Notes: generated by a model from the sequence alone, not told the origin. Numbered from the stretch's first letter, positions 1 to 9,368 are shown. The stretch: DNA of 64,000 nt from Agrobacterium sp. AGB01 (GCF_014851585.1 NZ_JACVAB010000003.1:62001-126000); one strand, 5' to 3'. Numbers and translations: made by a program.

Positions 1-281
1 TTGGCGACGGAGACGGCAATATCCGGCGAAGAGAACAGAGCAATGTCAAATGGCGGGTTGGCACGTTTTGCTTCGGCAGCAATCTGCGCAGAGGAAAGCC
101 TGACGTAAGACAGCTGCGTTCCAGGCAAGCGGCTCTCGATCAGTGCAATCAAAGGCGCAATCCGTCCGTCAGATACGACACCGGCAATGCGGACCGCTCT
201 GTCCTGTGCCTGCACGGTCATTGGTACAAGACTGCCAATCAACAACAGGCAAAACAGCGCGCTATGAACAACGTTAGACAT
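1..281 (-). CDS. Periplasmic solute-binding protein, AfuA/FbpA-like (3' end outside window)
   Basis: Only the N-terminal ~93 residues are present; the frame is still open at base 1. The ATG at 281-279 overlaps the stop of the upstream kinase gene (ATGTCTAA), so the two are translationally coupled. A hydrophobic leader (about residues 6-25) ends in VQAQD, a typical signal-peptidase I site. The following segment (residues about 30-80), with VRLSSAQIAAEAKRANPP, resembles the N-terminal lobe of iron(III)/phosphosugar-type binding proteins. Its position after a TctE-like kinase suggests a sensory binding protein that presents ligand to the kinase rather than, or as well as, a transport component. 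That role is inferred from gene order. Confidence 0.72.
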   Translation of the reverse strand, partial: MSNVVHSALFCLLLIGSLVPMTVQAQDRAVRIAGVVSDGRIAPLIALIESRLPGTQLSYVRLSSAQIAAEAKRANPPFDIALFSSPDIAVSVA

Positions 282-1671
282 CTTGGTCCTGGCCTCCAGC
301 ATTCATCGGCAGCACGACCTCGACGACAAGACCACCACCGACACGGTCCGCAACGGAAATACGTCCGCCGAAGGCCACGACCACATCCTTAGCAATGGCA
401 AGGCCAAGGCCTGACCCTGGCCGTCGCGCACCACCGCGAACAAACCGCTGGAAAATCTTGCCCTTTTCCGCATCCGGTATACCCGGCCCACGGTCCATGA
501 CCTGTAAGGTCGCCGAACCATCCACCGCCTCCAATTGCACCGTCGTTGGACCAGCCGCGTGAATGAAGGCGTTTTCGATGACGTTCCGAACCATCTCACG
601 CAACACAACCGGCTCCGCCTCAACCGGGACCGGAGCATCATGCGTCACGAGCGTGAGGGAGTGCATCTGGCTGGTATAGGCGCTCTCTGCCCGCAGCATT
701 TGCAAGGCATTTCTGATGGCATCGCCGAAATCGACGATCTCGCGTTCCTGAGTTTCCAATCGGTGCAGTGTTGTTGCTTCGGAAAGCAACATGTTCGCCA
801 GCAGCCCAGCTTCACGCGCATTGTGATGAATACGCGACAAACGGCGACGCGTTTGCGGGTCTTCCGCTTCTTCAAGTCCCACCTCGGCCTGCGCCTGAAT
901 AGCGGCCAGTGGCGTGCGCAACTGGTGCGCAGCATCCGCAGTGACACGTTTTACTCCATCCAGAACCGAGCCCAAGCGGTCCATGAACTCATTCAAAGCA
1001 GAGACCAGCGCGGACACTTCCACCGGAACTTCCCGATCAATCCGGCTCAGATCGGACGGACGCCGTGCCCGAAGATTACTTTCGATAAGGCGAAGCGGCG
1101 AAAAGGCCGAACGGACCGAAACGAGGATCAGACCACCGGCCAACAGCGCAATAGTGACAGCTGGCAACATCCCGTTGAAGGTCAATTGCCCGGCCAGTTC
1201 TCGGCGCGCCTCGCGGGTTTCAGCCACCATCACGCCGATCCAGCCGCCCGTTCCCGTCACCGTGTCGGCGCGATAACGCTGTACCGAAGCGATACGCACT
1301 GCATCGCCGCGATAGACCGCATCATGCAGGTGCAAGGTCTCTTCATTGGCAAGTGGTATGTCGAGGCCGAGAATAGGGGAGCCCGTCACCAGACTGCCGT
1401 CGGGCGCTGTGACCCTATAGAACACCCGATTGAGACGCGAGGTCCCGAGGATAGCAAAGGCGGAATAGGGAATATCGACCGTAACGGCGCCTTCCTCGAT
1501 ACCAACAGTGTCGGCAATGGCGAGTGCGGAGGCCGTCAACACACGGTCAAACGCCTCGTCTGCTGCACGCCGCGCATAGGTGCGGACCGTCAGGGCAAGC
1601 ACACTGCCAATCACCACGAACAGACAGACAGTTGTGATAAGCAAACGGCGCTCGATCGACAATCGCGCCAT
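274..1671 (-). CDS. Sensor histidine kinase, TctE/EnvZ-type
   Basis: This 465-residue inner-membrane kinase has two membrane segments (about residues 10-29 and 168-187) flanking a ~140-residue periplasmic sensor domain. A HAMP-like linker follows. The H-box contains AAHQLRTPLAAI with phospho-acceptor His249. The C-terminal HATPase has an N-box (VRNVIENAFIHA), a G1 box (DRGPGIP), an F box (FQRFVRG) and a G2 box (GSGLGLAIA), so all catalytic motifs are intact. Its start overlaps the regulator stop by one base (TGATG), and its end overlaps the binding-protein gene. HQLRTPL and the domain order are typical of TctE-like kinases, which often control organic-acid or phospho-compound uptake. The ligand is unknown. 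Confidence 0.93.
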   Translation of the reverse strand: MARLSIERRLLITTVCLFVVIGSVLALTVRTYARRAADEAFDRVLTASALAIADTVGIEEGAVTVDIPYSAFAILGTSRLNRVFYRVTAPDGSLVTGSPILGLDIPLANEETLHLHDAVYRGDAVRIASVQRYRADTVTGTGGWIGVMVAETREARRELAGQLTFNGMLPAVTIALLAGGLILVSVRSAFSPLRLIESNLRARRPSDLSRIDREVPVEVSALVSALNEFMDRLGSVLDGVKRVTADAAHQLRTPLAAIQAQAEVGLEEAEDPQTRRRLSRIHHNAREAGLLANMLLSEATTLHRLETQEREIVDFGDAIRNALQMLRAESAYTSQMHSLTLVTHDAPVPVEAEPVVLREMVRNVIENAFIHAAGPTTVQLEAVDGSATLQVMDRGPGIPDAEKGKIFQRFVRGGARRPGSGLGLAIAKDVVVAFGGRISVADRVGGGLVVEVVLPMNAGGQDQDV

Positions 1672-2351
1672 CAGCTTACCGCATCGGTCTTGCTGCGCAG
1701 CATGTAACCCGCGCCACGATGGGTGACGATCTCGACATCAACGGCTTCAAGCTTTTTACGCACACGCGACACCAGCAACTCAACGGCATTGGGTGTGCCA
1801 ACATCATCATGCCCGAACAGTTTCAGATAAAGCTTGTCCTTGCTGACAGTATTCCCGGCTTGCGTGGCGAGCACCTCAAGAAACTCGAATTCGCGACGCC
1901 CGAGTTCCAGCGGGCTTCCATCCACGCTGGCTGCCCGCGAATTCAGATCAATCTCCAGCCCGCCAATGCGGATTACCGATTTGGCAAGCCCCTTGTGGCG
2001 GCGCGTGACCGCCCTCAACCGCGCCTCAAGTTCACCGAGGTCAAACGGTTTGACAATGTAATCATCGGCGCCCAGATCAAGCAGGCTGATCTTGTCATCC
2101 AGCTGATTTCTGGCCGTAATCACCAGCACCGGGGTCGGTGAATTCCCGCCGCGCATATGCGCCATGACCTCAAAACCGCTCCGCCCCGGCAAGTTGATAT
2201 CAAGCACCACAACATCAAATTCGCCATGGATCGCTAACTCCTCGCCAGATATACCATCCTGCGCCCACGTTATATGGTGTCCAGCCCGCGTCAGTTTGGA
2301 TTCGATCGCTTCGGCAATGTCGACGGAATCTTCTATGAGAAGGATGCGCAT
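1671..2351 (-). CDS. Response regulator, OmpR/TctD family
   Basis: The 226-residue protein has a receiver domain (1-~115) with acidic pocket ED at 7-8, phospho-acceptor Asp51 in VVLDINLPGRSG and the conserved Lys of VKPF. A winged-helix DNA-binding domain (~125-220) contains LELGRREFEFLEVLA and VSRVRKKL. It is the first gene of a leftward operon with the kinase and binding protein. Directly upstream, in the divergent intergenic region, are two TGACAGGA direct repeats spaced 11 bp apart, the geometry OmpR-family dimers use. Control of both this operon and the divergent transporter is inferred. Confidence 0.94.
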   Translation of the reverse strand: MRILLIEDSVDIAEAIESKLTRAGHHITWAQDGISGEELAIHGEFDVVVLDINLPGRSGFEVMAHMRGGNSPTPVLVITARNQLDDKISLLDLGADDYIVKPFDLGELEARLRAVTRRHKGLAKSVIRIGGLEIDLNSRAASVDGSPLELGRREFEFLEVLATQAGNTVSKDKLYLKLFGHDDVGTPNAVELLVSRVRKKLEAVDVEIVTHRGAGYMLRSKTDAVS

Positions 2352-2356
2352 AAGGT

Positions 2357-2375
2357 TGACAGGACTCTGACAGGA
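2357..2375. promoter_or_regulatory. Candidate OmpR-family operator (TGACAGGA direct repeat)
   Basis: TGACAGGA occurs at 2357-2364 and again at 2368-2375, an exact 8-bp direct repeat with 11-bp periodicity. It lies in the 97-bp gap between the divergent response-regulator and PhnD-like genes. Direct repeats one helical turn apart are the usual recognition pattern of OmpR/PhoB-type regulators. Assignment to the adjacent regulator is inference. Confidence 0.6.
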
Positions 2376-2448
2376 AATTCGGTATAGCTTTCATCCTATA
2401 GCAAGGGTTTTGTCGACGCGAGACGGTAAAATCCTTCGGGAGGAGAAA

Positions 2449-3411
2449 ATGAATTACAACGGCGCCCTTGCGGCAGGCTGCATGCTGATTGCTTTCATGT
2501 CGACCGATAGGGCGGTTGCAAGCGCAGCCCCGTGCGATCAGCGCGCAGCGCTGGATCAGGCCTATTGCGACGCCGATGGCGACCTCGTCGCCGACCTACC
2601 GACCGACCCGTCAAAACTGCGCAATCCCGATACTCTCGTCTGGGCCTTCGCACCGATCGAGGATCCGGCGGTTTATGCGCGGTTGTTCCGCCCGTTCACA
2701 AAACACCTTTCCACCTGCCTTGACCGGCAAATTGTCTATTACCCTGTGCAATCCGTCTCGGCGGAAATTGTCGCGATGCGGTCCGGCCGCCTGCATTTTG
2801 CTGGCTTTTCTACTGGCCCGACGGTCGAGGCGGTCAACATGGCTGGCGCTGTGCCTTTTGCCGCCAAAGGGCAAAACGGTGAGGTTCGCGGTTATCACCT
2901 CGTCGCAATTGTACGCGCAGATTCCCCTTACCAACATCTGGTAGACTTGAAGGGCAAACGTGTCGCCCATATCGCTGTCGCGTCTAATTCCGGCAACCTC
3001 GCGCCCCGCGCACTATTTCCCGCCGAAGGTCTTGTGCCGGATACCGACTATCGCCCGATCATGTCCGGCGCTCACGACAAATCGGTAATGGGCGTGCTGT
3101 CGGGCGATTATGATATGGCAGCGGTCGCCTCCGACGTCCTGCAGCGCCTGGTGGAACGCGGGGCAATTGATAAGGCGGCCATTCGGGTCATCTATCAAAG
3201 CCCGCTATTTCCAACCGCCGCCTTTACCCATGCTCATGATCTTGATCCCGTGCTCGCGGACAAGCTGAAAGCATGTTTCTTTTCATTCCGTTTTCCGCCG
3301 GAAATGACTGCCGCCTTCAACGGCGACGAGCAGTTCTTGCCAGTTCGATATGACGAGGCTTGGCGAGCCGTCCGTGCGGTGACCGACGCGGTGGGCACCT
3401 TACCGGACTGA
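2449..3411 (+). CDS. Phosphonate/phosphate-type (PhnD-like) periplasmic binding protein
   Basis: This 320-residue exported protein has a signal peptide of about 26 residues ending AVASA. I take the ATG at 2449 because GGGAGGAG sits about 5 bases upstream; the frame opens earlier at a TTG (2410) with no ribosome site. The body contains WAFAPIEDPAVYARLFRPF, QSVSAEIVAMRSGRLHFAGF and DLKGKRVAHIAVASNSGN, the pattern of the PhnD/phosphite-binding family. It precedes a complete Fe-type importer that has its own binding protein (6425-7564), so this operon carries two unrelated binding proteins. It may be an alternative ligand receptor or a sensor for the divergent kinase. Confidence 0.82.
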   Translation: MNYNGALAAGCMLIAFMSTDRAVASAAPCDQRAALDQAYCDADGDLVADLPTDPSKLRNPDTLVWAFAPIEDPAVYARLFRPFTKHLSTCLDRQIVYYPVQSVSAEIVAMRSGRLHFAGFSTGPTVEAVNMAGAVPFAAKGQNGEVRGYHLVAIVRADSPYQHLVDLKGKRVAHIAVASNSGNLAPRALFPAEGLVPDTDYRPIMSGAHDKSVMGVLSGDYDMAAVASDVLQRLVERGAIDKAAIRVIYQSPLFPTAAFTHAHDLDPVLADKLKACFFSFRFPPEMTAAFNGDEQFLPVRYDEAWRAVRAVTDAVGTLPD

Positions 3412-3450
3412 CGTCGGAACAACACCGTTCAAACCCCAGAAAGTGATCCC

Positions 3451-5289
3451 ATGACCCTGCAAACAACTTTGCCGGAGGACCCTTTGCGCCCTCAACCGGC
3501 CTGGAAAAGGCTTTTTTATCTCATGCGCGTCAACAGCGCGGACCCGACGCTGTTACTGGCGCTGCTGCTGCTGGTCGTCTTCGGTTATCTTATCCTCGCC
3601 CCGGTCCTGCTGCTGTTGGTCGATGCGGTGACGGTGCATTTCGCCGATCTCGCACGCACCCGGCAGGAACTGGGCGATTTGACGCTCTACTACCTGAACC
3701 GCGTGCTTCTTTCGCCAATTTCGCGGGATCTCTTCTGGTGGCCGCTTGCCCATACCGCGATCATTTCGGCTGCAGCCATCATCATCGCATTTCTGGTGGG
3801 TGCGCCGATCGGCTGGCTGCTGAGCCGGACGGATTTGATGTGCAAGAAGTGGTTCTCCACCGCGCTGCTCGTGCCTTACATGTTGCCATCCTGGACATTC
3901 GCACTTGCCTGGCTGACGCTTTTCAAGAACCGCACGACCGGTGGTCAACCCGGCTGGATGGAGACACTCGGTTTCACTCCGCCGGATTGGCTTGCCTATG
4001 GTGCGCTACCAATTTCGCTCATCTTGGCACTTCATTACGCACCCTTCGTCATCCTGCTGTTTGGCAATGCGCTCAAGCAATTCGACACACAGCTGGAAGA
4101 TTCCGCGCGTAGCCTCGGTGCGAGCCCTACCGTTGTCGCACGCCGCATTATCCTGCCGCTGATGATGCCATCTCTGGTCTCGGCAACAACGCTGATTTTC
4201 GCCAAATGTCTCGGTGATTTCGGCGTTGCCTATGTGCTCGGTGTCCCCGTTGGTTTCGATGTGCTCGCAACCTCGCTGTTCCGCGCCATCTCCACCAGCC
4301 AGGCCGGTGCGTCTGCCGTGCTTGCTGGCATGATCGTACTTTTGGGGGCCATCTCCATCGTCATCGACATGCGGCTTTTGAGAGAAGCCAAACGTTTCGT
4401 GACCATTGGCTCGAAAGGCTCGATGGTCCGTCAGACGCCGCTGGGCAAATGGCAAATTCCGGCACTCACCTGGGCATTCACGGTATTCGCCATCAGCGCA
4501 GCCATTCCGCTTGTCGCCCTGACGCTGACGACTGTCATGCGCGTGCCGGGTTCGTTCAGTCTTGATAACTTCACGCTCGATTACTGGATTGGCACCAATC
4601 TTGGCACAACCGCACTGCATCAGGGTATCTTGCTGACGGGTGAATTCTGGCTGGCGCTGTGGAACACGGTCTGGATGGTCGGCCTTGCCGCCACTGGCGC
4701 GGGCCTGCTTGGCTTGCTGGTCGGTTACGCCGTGGTTCGCTCACCGGTACCCTTCGTGTCAGTGGCGCTGCGGCAGATCACCTTCCTGCCTTATCTCGTG
4801 CCCGGTATCGCGTTCGCTGCGGCTTATCTCTCGATGTTTGCCGTTGCCCGTCCACCACTGCCGGCACTTTACGGCACGCCGATCATCCTTGTCCTCGCCA
4901 TTCTCGCAGACCAGATGCCATTCGCCTCGCGCGCCGGCATCTCGTCAATGATGCAGCTTGGCAAGGAACCCGAGGAAGCCGGGCAGATCGTCGGTGCTGG
5001 CTGGTTCCGCCGCATGCGCTCCATCGTACTACCGATCCAGCGCGGCGCATTGGTGTCGGCAATCCTTCTGCCTTTTATATCCGGCATCAAGGGCCTCAGT
5101 CTTGTCGTGGTGCTTGCCGTTCCAGGCACAGATCTGCTCACGACCTACGCAATCCGCCTCGTCGATTACGGCTACAGCCAGGCTGCCAATGCAGTGGTTG
5201 TGATGCTCTGCATCGTCGCCTTCACCGGCACGATGCTCGTCCAGAAAATCGGCAAGGCCAATCTCTCAGACGGCATGGGAAGCAAATAA
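3451..5289 (+). CDS. ABC transporter permease, FbpB/PhnU2-type two-domain fusion
   Basis: The 612-residue inner-membrane protein has two binding-protein-dependent permease domains in tandem, with about 12 membrane segments in all. The first EAA loop is near residues 213-240 (EDSARSLGASPTVVARRIILP) and the second near 508-535 (EEAGQIVGAGWFRRMRSIVLP). This fused arrangement is known for iron(III), hexose-phosphate (AfuB) and putative 2-aminoethylphosphonate importers. The stop overlaps the start of the ATPase by one base (TAATG). With the neighbouring PhnD-like protein, a phosphorylated or phosphonate substrate is more likely than iron, but this is inference. Confidence 0.92.
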   Translation: MTLQTTLPEDPLRPQPAWKRLFYLMRVNSADPTLLLALLLLVVFGYLILAPVLLLLVDAVTVHFADLARTRQELGDLTLYYLNRVLLSPISRDLFWWPLAHTAIISAAAIIIAFLVGAPIGWLLSRTDLMCKKWFSTALLVPYMLPSWTFALAWLTLFKNRTTGGQPGWMETLGFTPPDWLAYGALPISLILALHYAPFVILLFGNALKQFDTQLEDSARSLGASPTVVARRIILPLMMPSLVSATTLIFAKCLGDFGVAYVLGVPVGFDVLATSLFRAISTSQAGASAVLAGMIVLLGAISIVIDMRLLREAKRFVTIGSKGSMVRQTPLGKWQIPALTWAFTVFAISAAIPLVALTLTTVMRVPGSFSLDNFTLDYWIGTNLGTTALHQGILLTGEFWLALWNTVWMVGLAATGAGLLGLLVGYAVVRSPVPFVSVALRQITFLPYLVPGIAFAAAYLSMFAVARPPLPALYGTPIILVLAILADQMPFASRAGISSMMQLGKEPEEAGQIVGAGWFRRMRSIVLPIQRGALVSAILLPFISGIKGLSLVVVLAVPGTDLLTTYAIRLVDYGYSQAANAVVVMLCIVAFTGTMLVQKIGKANLSDGMGSK

Positions 5290-6389
5290 TGTCCAGCATT
5301 ACCCTAGAAAACATTCGCAAAAGCTATGGTCGCAGCGGGCCTGCCGCGATCGGCAATCTCAACATGGAAATCGGTGCATCCGAGTTCCTTTGCCTGCTCG
5401 GCCCGTCCGGTTGCGGAAAAACCACGACACTGCGCATGATCGCAGGCCTTGAACATCCCACCGACGGTCGCATTCTCGTGGATGGCAAGCCTATCGTCTC
5501 CGTTGGTGACGGCGTTTTCACCGTTCCAGAAAAACGTAATATGGGACTGGTCTTCCAGAACTACGCGCTGTGGCCGCACATGACGATCCGCGACAACGTC
5601 GCCTTCGGCCTGACATTACGGTCGATACCGGCCGCCGAACGCAACGCCATCGTTGATCAGGTCATGACGAAACTGGGCATCGCACGATATGCGGATCGGT
5701 ACCCGGCACAGCTTTCGGGCGGTCAGCAACAACGCGTTGCCCTGGCCCGCATGCTGGCGTTGAAACCTTCGATCATCCTGCTCGACGAGCCGCTGTCAAA
5801 CCTTGATGCCAAGCTGCGTCTGGAAATGCGTGCGGAGCTCAAGCGCATTCACGCGGAAGCCGGTTCAACCATCGTGTTTGTTACCCATGACCAGTGGGAG
5901 GCAATGACACTCGCCACCACCATCGCTGTTATGAGTGAGGGAGAGTTGCAGCAGATCGGCACGCCTGACGATATCTATGAGCGTCCGGCCAACCGCTTTG
6001 TCGCCGAATTCGTCGGCAGCCTTCCCATTAACATCATTGAGAGAGCTGAGGGTCAGACCGGCCCGTTGCATGTCTGGCTGAATGGCGTTCTCTCGCATTT
6101 CGGCATCGACAGTGCGGCCGTCGCTTCGGCCGGCATCAGACCGGAAGCCACACGTGTGGGTGTCCTGTCTGATGAAGAGGCCAGCCGCTGCGCGGCCGGA
6201 CAAGGCACCATCGTTGACGTCGTTCCGACCGGCGGCAGCTGGATCGTCGAACTCGACGTCGAAGGAGCCAGCTTCTTCGCCATAGCAACTGAAAACCCGC
6301 ACATCGCCGCAGGCGAGCGCATCCATTTCTGGGTCGAACGACAGCACCTGCATCTGTTCGACCAGGAGAAGAAACGTATCGCCCGCTAA
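5289..6389 (+). CDS. ABC transporter ATP-binding protein, FbpC/AfuC-type
   Basis: This 366-residue ATPase has Walker A GPSGCGKTT (residues 38-46), Q-loop VFQNYALWPH, signature LSGGQQQRVALAR, Walker B IILLDEP and H-loop FVTHD, all intact. A C-terminal TOBE-like region (~290-360) follows, as in iron/polyamine-type importers. I chose the ATG at 5289, which overlaps the permease stop, although the frame is open upstream. It energises the fused permease encoded immediately before it. Confidence 0.95.
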   Translation: MSSITLENIRKSYGRSGPAAIGNLNMEIGASEFLCLLGPSGCGKTTTLRMIAGLEHPTDGRILVDGKPIVSVGDGVFTVPEKRNMGLVFQNYALWPHMTIRDNVAFGLTLRSIPAAERNAIVDQVMTKLGIARYADRYPAQLSGGQQQRVALARMLALKPSIILLDEPLSNLDAKLRLEMRAELKRIHAEAGSTIVFVTHDQWEAMTLATTIAVMSEGELQQIGTPDDIYERPANRFVAEFVGSLPINIIERAEGQTGPLHVWLNGVLSHFGIDSAAVASAGIRPEATRVGVLSDEEASRCAAGQGTIVDVVPTGGSWIVELDVEGASFFAIATENPHIAAGERIHFWVERQHLHLFDQEKKRIAR

Positions 6390-6424
6390 CGGGGATGCGA
6401 AATCAAAGGCAGTGGAGGAAAACT

Positions 6425-7564
6425 ATGCCTAAAACATCAATCTACATGCTGGCTAGCATTTCCGTTCTGGCAATGGGCCTTTCAAGCGCCCAGGCACAGG
6501 ACGTCAAGGAAATCGGCATTCCCGATAGCGAATATTCGCTGGACGCGCTGATTGAGGCCGCCAAAAAAGAAGGGCCGATCACCGTCATCGACGCCACCGG
6601 CAAGATCGTCTCGATGGCCGAGAATTTCTCGAAGACCTACGGTCTGAAGGCAACCGGCGTTAAGATGAGCGGACAGGAACAGGAGCAGGTTATCGCTCGC
6701 GAAGCCGCCGCTGGCAACGTCCGCACTGACGTCTTCAACATGAGCAACTTGCCATCGGTGGCAAGCCAGATCCTGCCGCAGGGTTTCGGTGTTTCTTGGT
6801 TGGCACCTGATCTTAAGGATAAGATCCCGGCTGAATATCAGAGCCCAGCAATCACCAGCAACAACCCTTGGGTCTTTGCCTACAACACCGACGTCAACGG
6901 TGAGACCTGCCCGGTTAACAATCTGTGGGCCCTGACCACAGAGGAATGGAAGGGCCGCGTTGCCATTCCGGATCCATTGCTTCGCAATGAAACGATGTTC
7001 TGGTTCAACCAGCTGGCAACCCATGGCGACGACGCGATGCGCGAAGCCTACAAGGCGCAGTTTGGTGAAGACCTGAAGACCGATGAGGCAAGTGCAACGG
7101 CAGAGTGGGTCAAACGCCTCGCCCAGAACAAACCGAAGGTCACCAAGACCGATACGGATGTTGGCCCGATCGTCGGTGCCAAGGAAGAAAAGCCACCTGT
7201 TGGTTTCCTCAGCGCAGCCATCTTCCGTGATGCGAAGAAAGACGGTTATGGCATGGGCATCTGCAAGGAGATGAAGCCTTGGATCGGCCAGCTTACACCG
7301 CGCGTTGCTGTCATCGCCGCTGGAACCAAAAGCCCGAACGCTGCCAAGCTTTTCGCGCGGTTCATGATGACTGAAGAAGGCATGGCGCCGCAGCTCGGTG
7401 ACGGAAAGATCTCCACCAACACGGAGGCCAAGATGCCTGAAAGCGAAGTCTCCGGCATCGCGAACTTCGTTGACCTACTCTACGTCAACCACTCCGAGAC
7501 CACCCAGGACGACTTTGCCAAGCTGCAGGATTGGCAGGATTTCTGGCTGAGTAATTCCCGATAA
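6425..7564 (+). CDS. Extracellular solute-binding protein, AfuA/FbpA-like
   Basis: The protein has 379 residues. The start at 6425 is preceded by GTGGAGGAAA. A signal peptide of about 24 residues ends SSAQAQD. The mature part shows the Fe/phosphosugar-type fold: ALIEAAKKEGPITVIDATG near the start, GVKMSGQEQEQVIAREAAG-type helix, LTTEEWKGRVAIPDP in the hinge region and a C-terminal KLFARFMMTEEG segment. It closes the transporter operon, and the hairpin at 7572-7597 follows its stop. No obvious pair of adjacent tyrosines for iron coordination is seen, which argues against ferric iron as ligand. Confidence 0.9.
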   Translation: MPKTSIYMLASISVLAMGLSSAQAQDVKEIGIPDSEYSLDALIEAAKKEGPITVIDATGKIVSMAENFSKTYGLKATGVKMSGQEQEQVIAREAAAGNVRTDVFNMSNLPSVASQILPQGFGVSWLAPDLKDKIPAEYQSPAITSNNPWVFAYNTDVNGETCPVNNLWALTTEEWKGRVAIPDPLLRNETMFWFNQLATHGDDAMREAYKAQFGEDLKTDEASATAEWVKRLAQNKPKVTKTDTDVGPIVGAKEEKPPVGFLSAAIFRDAKKDGYGMGICKEMKPWIGQLTPRVAVIAAGTKSPNAAKLFARFMMTEEGMAPQLGDGKISTNTEAKMPESEVSGIANFVDLLYVNHSETTQDDFAKLQDWQDFWLSNSR

Positions 7565-7571
7565 CAACGAC

Positions 7572-7597
7572 GCCCCACGCCATGGCTGGCGTGGGGC
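7572..7597. terminator. Hairpin between convergent operons
   Basis: A perfect 10-bp GC-rich stem (GCCCCACGCC / GGCGTGGGGC) with a 6-base loop starts seven bases after the binding-protein stop and lies before the convergent cutC end. There is no long T-run on either strand, so it may work as a weak or Rho-assisted bidirectional terminator. Confidence 0.6.
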
Positions 7598-7632
7598 ATC
7601 GCCGTTACGTTTGGCGAAACGAATAGGCCGCT

Positions 7633-8355
7633 CTAGCGGGTAAGTCTTTGCTTTAACGCACGGACAACCGACGCATCGGTACGTCTGACCGTTGAGGCGG
7701 AAAAACCGAATGCAACCACCGCGGGATCGGTAATGTCGACTGTGGTCGAGCAGGATGAGTGAAGCTCTGAGACCGCAACTGTCTCCAGTATTGCGTCAAC
7801 AGTGCCGAGATTGACGCCGCCGCCGGGCATAATACGGATACGCCCATCGGCAATGTCCATCATTTTTCGCAGCTCGCTCAGCCCCTTTGGAACAGACGTT
7901 GCTCGACCTGACGTCAAAATACGTTCGAAACCGCAGGCAATAGCAATTTCAAGCGCTTCCTCCAGATCGGGAACCAGATCGAACGCACGGTGAAGGGTTC
8001 GCGGCATGCCCGGAACTGCTTTCGACAGTTTTTTCATCGCTTCAGTGTCCAGCCTGCCATCGGCCAAATTTACGCCGAAAACAACACCCGCAAGACCGCA
8101 GGACGCGGCAAAGCGGATATCATCCTCCATGACAGCCAGTTCGTCAGGGCTATAGACAAAGTTTCCGGCCCGTGGACGGATCATCGCATAACACGGTACT
8201 GGAGTGCGTGCCGCAAAGGTCATCAATCCGGCAGAAGGCGTCATGCCGCCCAGGTCGAGCGCACTGCATAACTCGATACGATCCGCTCCACCCTCAATCG
8301 CCGCTTGAAGGCCTGCAATGTCATCGACACAGACTTCCAGCAGAATGTCTGTCAT
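7633..8355 (-). CDS. cutC: CutC family protein (TIM barrel)
   Basis: The 240-residue cytoplasmic protein contains the CutC hallmarks [26 protein letters not shown] at the N terminus (split here as LLEVCVDD and [10 protein letters not shown]), [24 protein letters not shown] and LTSGRA. CutC was first linked to copper tolerance, but its biochemical role is unsettled. Here it is the last gene of an amino-sugar import operon and overlaps the ATPase stop/start by 4 bp, which argues for a role in sugar metabolism. It is full length, with no sign of decay. Confidence 0.93.
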   Translation of the reverse strand: MTDILLEVCVDDIAGLQAAIEGGADRIELCSALDLGGMTPSAGLMTFAARTPVPCYAMIRPRAGNFVYSPDELAVMEDDIRFAASCGLAGVVFGVNLADGRLDTEAMKKLSKAVPGMPRTLHRAFDLVPDLEEALEIAIACGFERILTSGRATSVPKGLSELRKMMDIADGRIRIMPGGGVNLGTVDAILETVAVSELHSSCSTTVDITDPAVVAFGFSASTVRRTDASVVRALKQRLTR

Positions 8356-9353
8356 CTGATGGCATTGCCGTCTTCGCCAAAACGATGCGTCGCACCGCCA
8401 TTGGGAGAGGCATAGACCACATCGTCAGGCTCGTAGGCATGTTCTCCGAACAGGCGCACGGTCAACAGGCCAATGCTCTCGCTTTCGAGATAAACGATGG
8501 TATCGGCACCAAGGTGTTCGACATGCACGACCTTGCCCGACCACGTGCCGCTTTCACGTGAAAGGGTCATATGTTCCGGTCTGATGCCGAGGGTTTTATA
8601 ACCACTCTCGCCCAACCGGGCAGCGTCGATGAAATTCATCTGTGGCGACCCGATAAAACCAGCAACAAACAGGTTGGCCGGACGATTGAAAAGCTCCATC
8701 GGCGAACCGATCTGTTCGATGCGACCAGCATTCAACACCACGATCTTGTCAGCCAGCGTCATAGCCTCAACCTGATCATGGGTCACATAGATCATTGTTG
8801 CCTTGAGGCGCCGGTGCAGCCGGGCAATTTCCAGACGGGTCTGTACGCGCAGTGCCGCATCGAGGTTGGAAAGCGGTTCATCAAACAGAAACAATGTCGG
8901 TTCGCGCACAATGGCGCGACCAATGGCAACACGTTGTCGCTGTCCTCCGGACAGTTCAGCCGGGCGTCGGGCCAAGTAGGGTTCCAGCGACAGAAGCGAC
9001 GACGCCATAGCGACACGAGATTCAATTTCGGCCTTCGGCGTTCCTGCCTGCTTGAGACCAAGTCCCATATTGTCCTTGACCGTCAGATGCGGATAAAGCG
9101 CGTAGGACTGGAAGACCATGGCGATGCCGCGTTTGGCCGGCGGCACGTTGGACACTTCGCGACCATCAATAACGATTTCGCCAGCAGTGATATCTTCCAA
9201 GCCCGCAATCGTCCGCAACAGCGTGGACTTGCCACAGCCGGAAGGTCCGACAAAAATCACGAATTCCCCGTCGTCGACCTCGAGGTTGATGCCTTTCAGC
9301 ACATCCACCGTACCAAAGGACTTCGCAACAGATTTGAGTGTCAGTTTACCCAA
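8352..9353 (-). CDS. ABC transporter ATP-binding protein, UgpC/MsmK type
   Basis: The 333-residue ATPase drives the CUT1-family sugar importer encoded upstream in the same operon. Walker A is GPSGCGKST, the Q-loop [11 protein letters not shown], the signature [14 protein letters not shown], Walker [13 protein letters not shown] and the switch His YVTHDQ. A TOBE-type C-terminal domain (~235-333) carries GIRPEHM, typical of UgpC/MalK-like proteins that serve carbohydrate importers. It is slightly shorter than common UgpC proteins. It overlaps cutC by 4 bp and starts 15 bp after the oxidoreductase. Confidence 0.95.
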   Translation of the reverse strand: MGKLTLKSVAKSFGTVDVLKGINLEVDDGEFVIFVGPSGCGKSTLLRTIAGLEDITAGEIVIDGREVSNVPPAKRGIAMVFQSYALYPHLTVKDNMGLGLKQAGTPKAEIESRVAMASSLLSLEPYLARRPAELSGGQRQRVAIGRAIVREPTLFLFDEPLSNLDAALRVQTRLEIARLHRRLKATMIYVTHDQVEAMTLADKIVVLNAGRIEQIGSPMELFNRPANLFVAGFIGSPQMNFIDAARLGESGYKTLGIRPEHMTLSRESGTWSGKVVHVEHLGADTIVYLESESIGLLTVRLFGEHAYEPDDVVYASPNGGATHRFGEDGNAIR

Positions 9354-9368
9354 AACAATTCTCCAGAT

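Noticed and set aside
535-1707. 390-codon plus-strand open frame opposite the histidine kinase
   Set aside because: The kinase frame carries all catalytic boxes; the opposite frame shows no domain.
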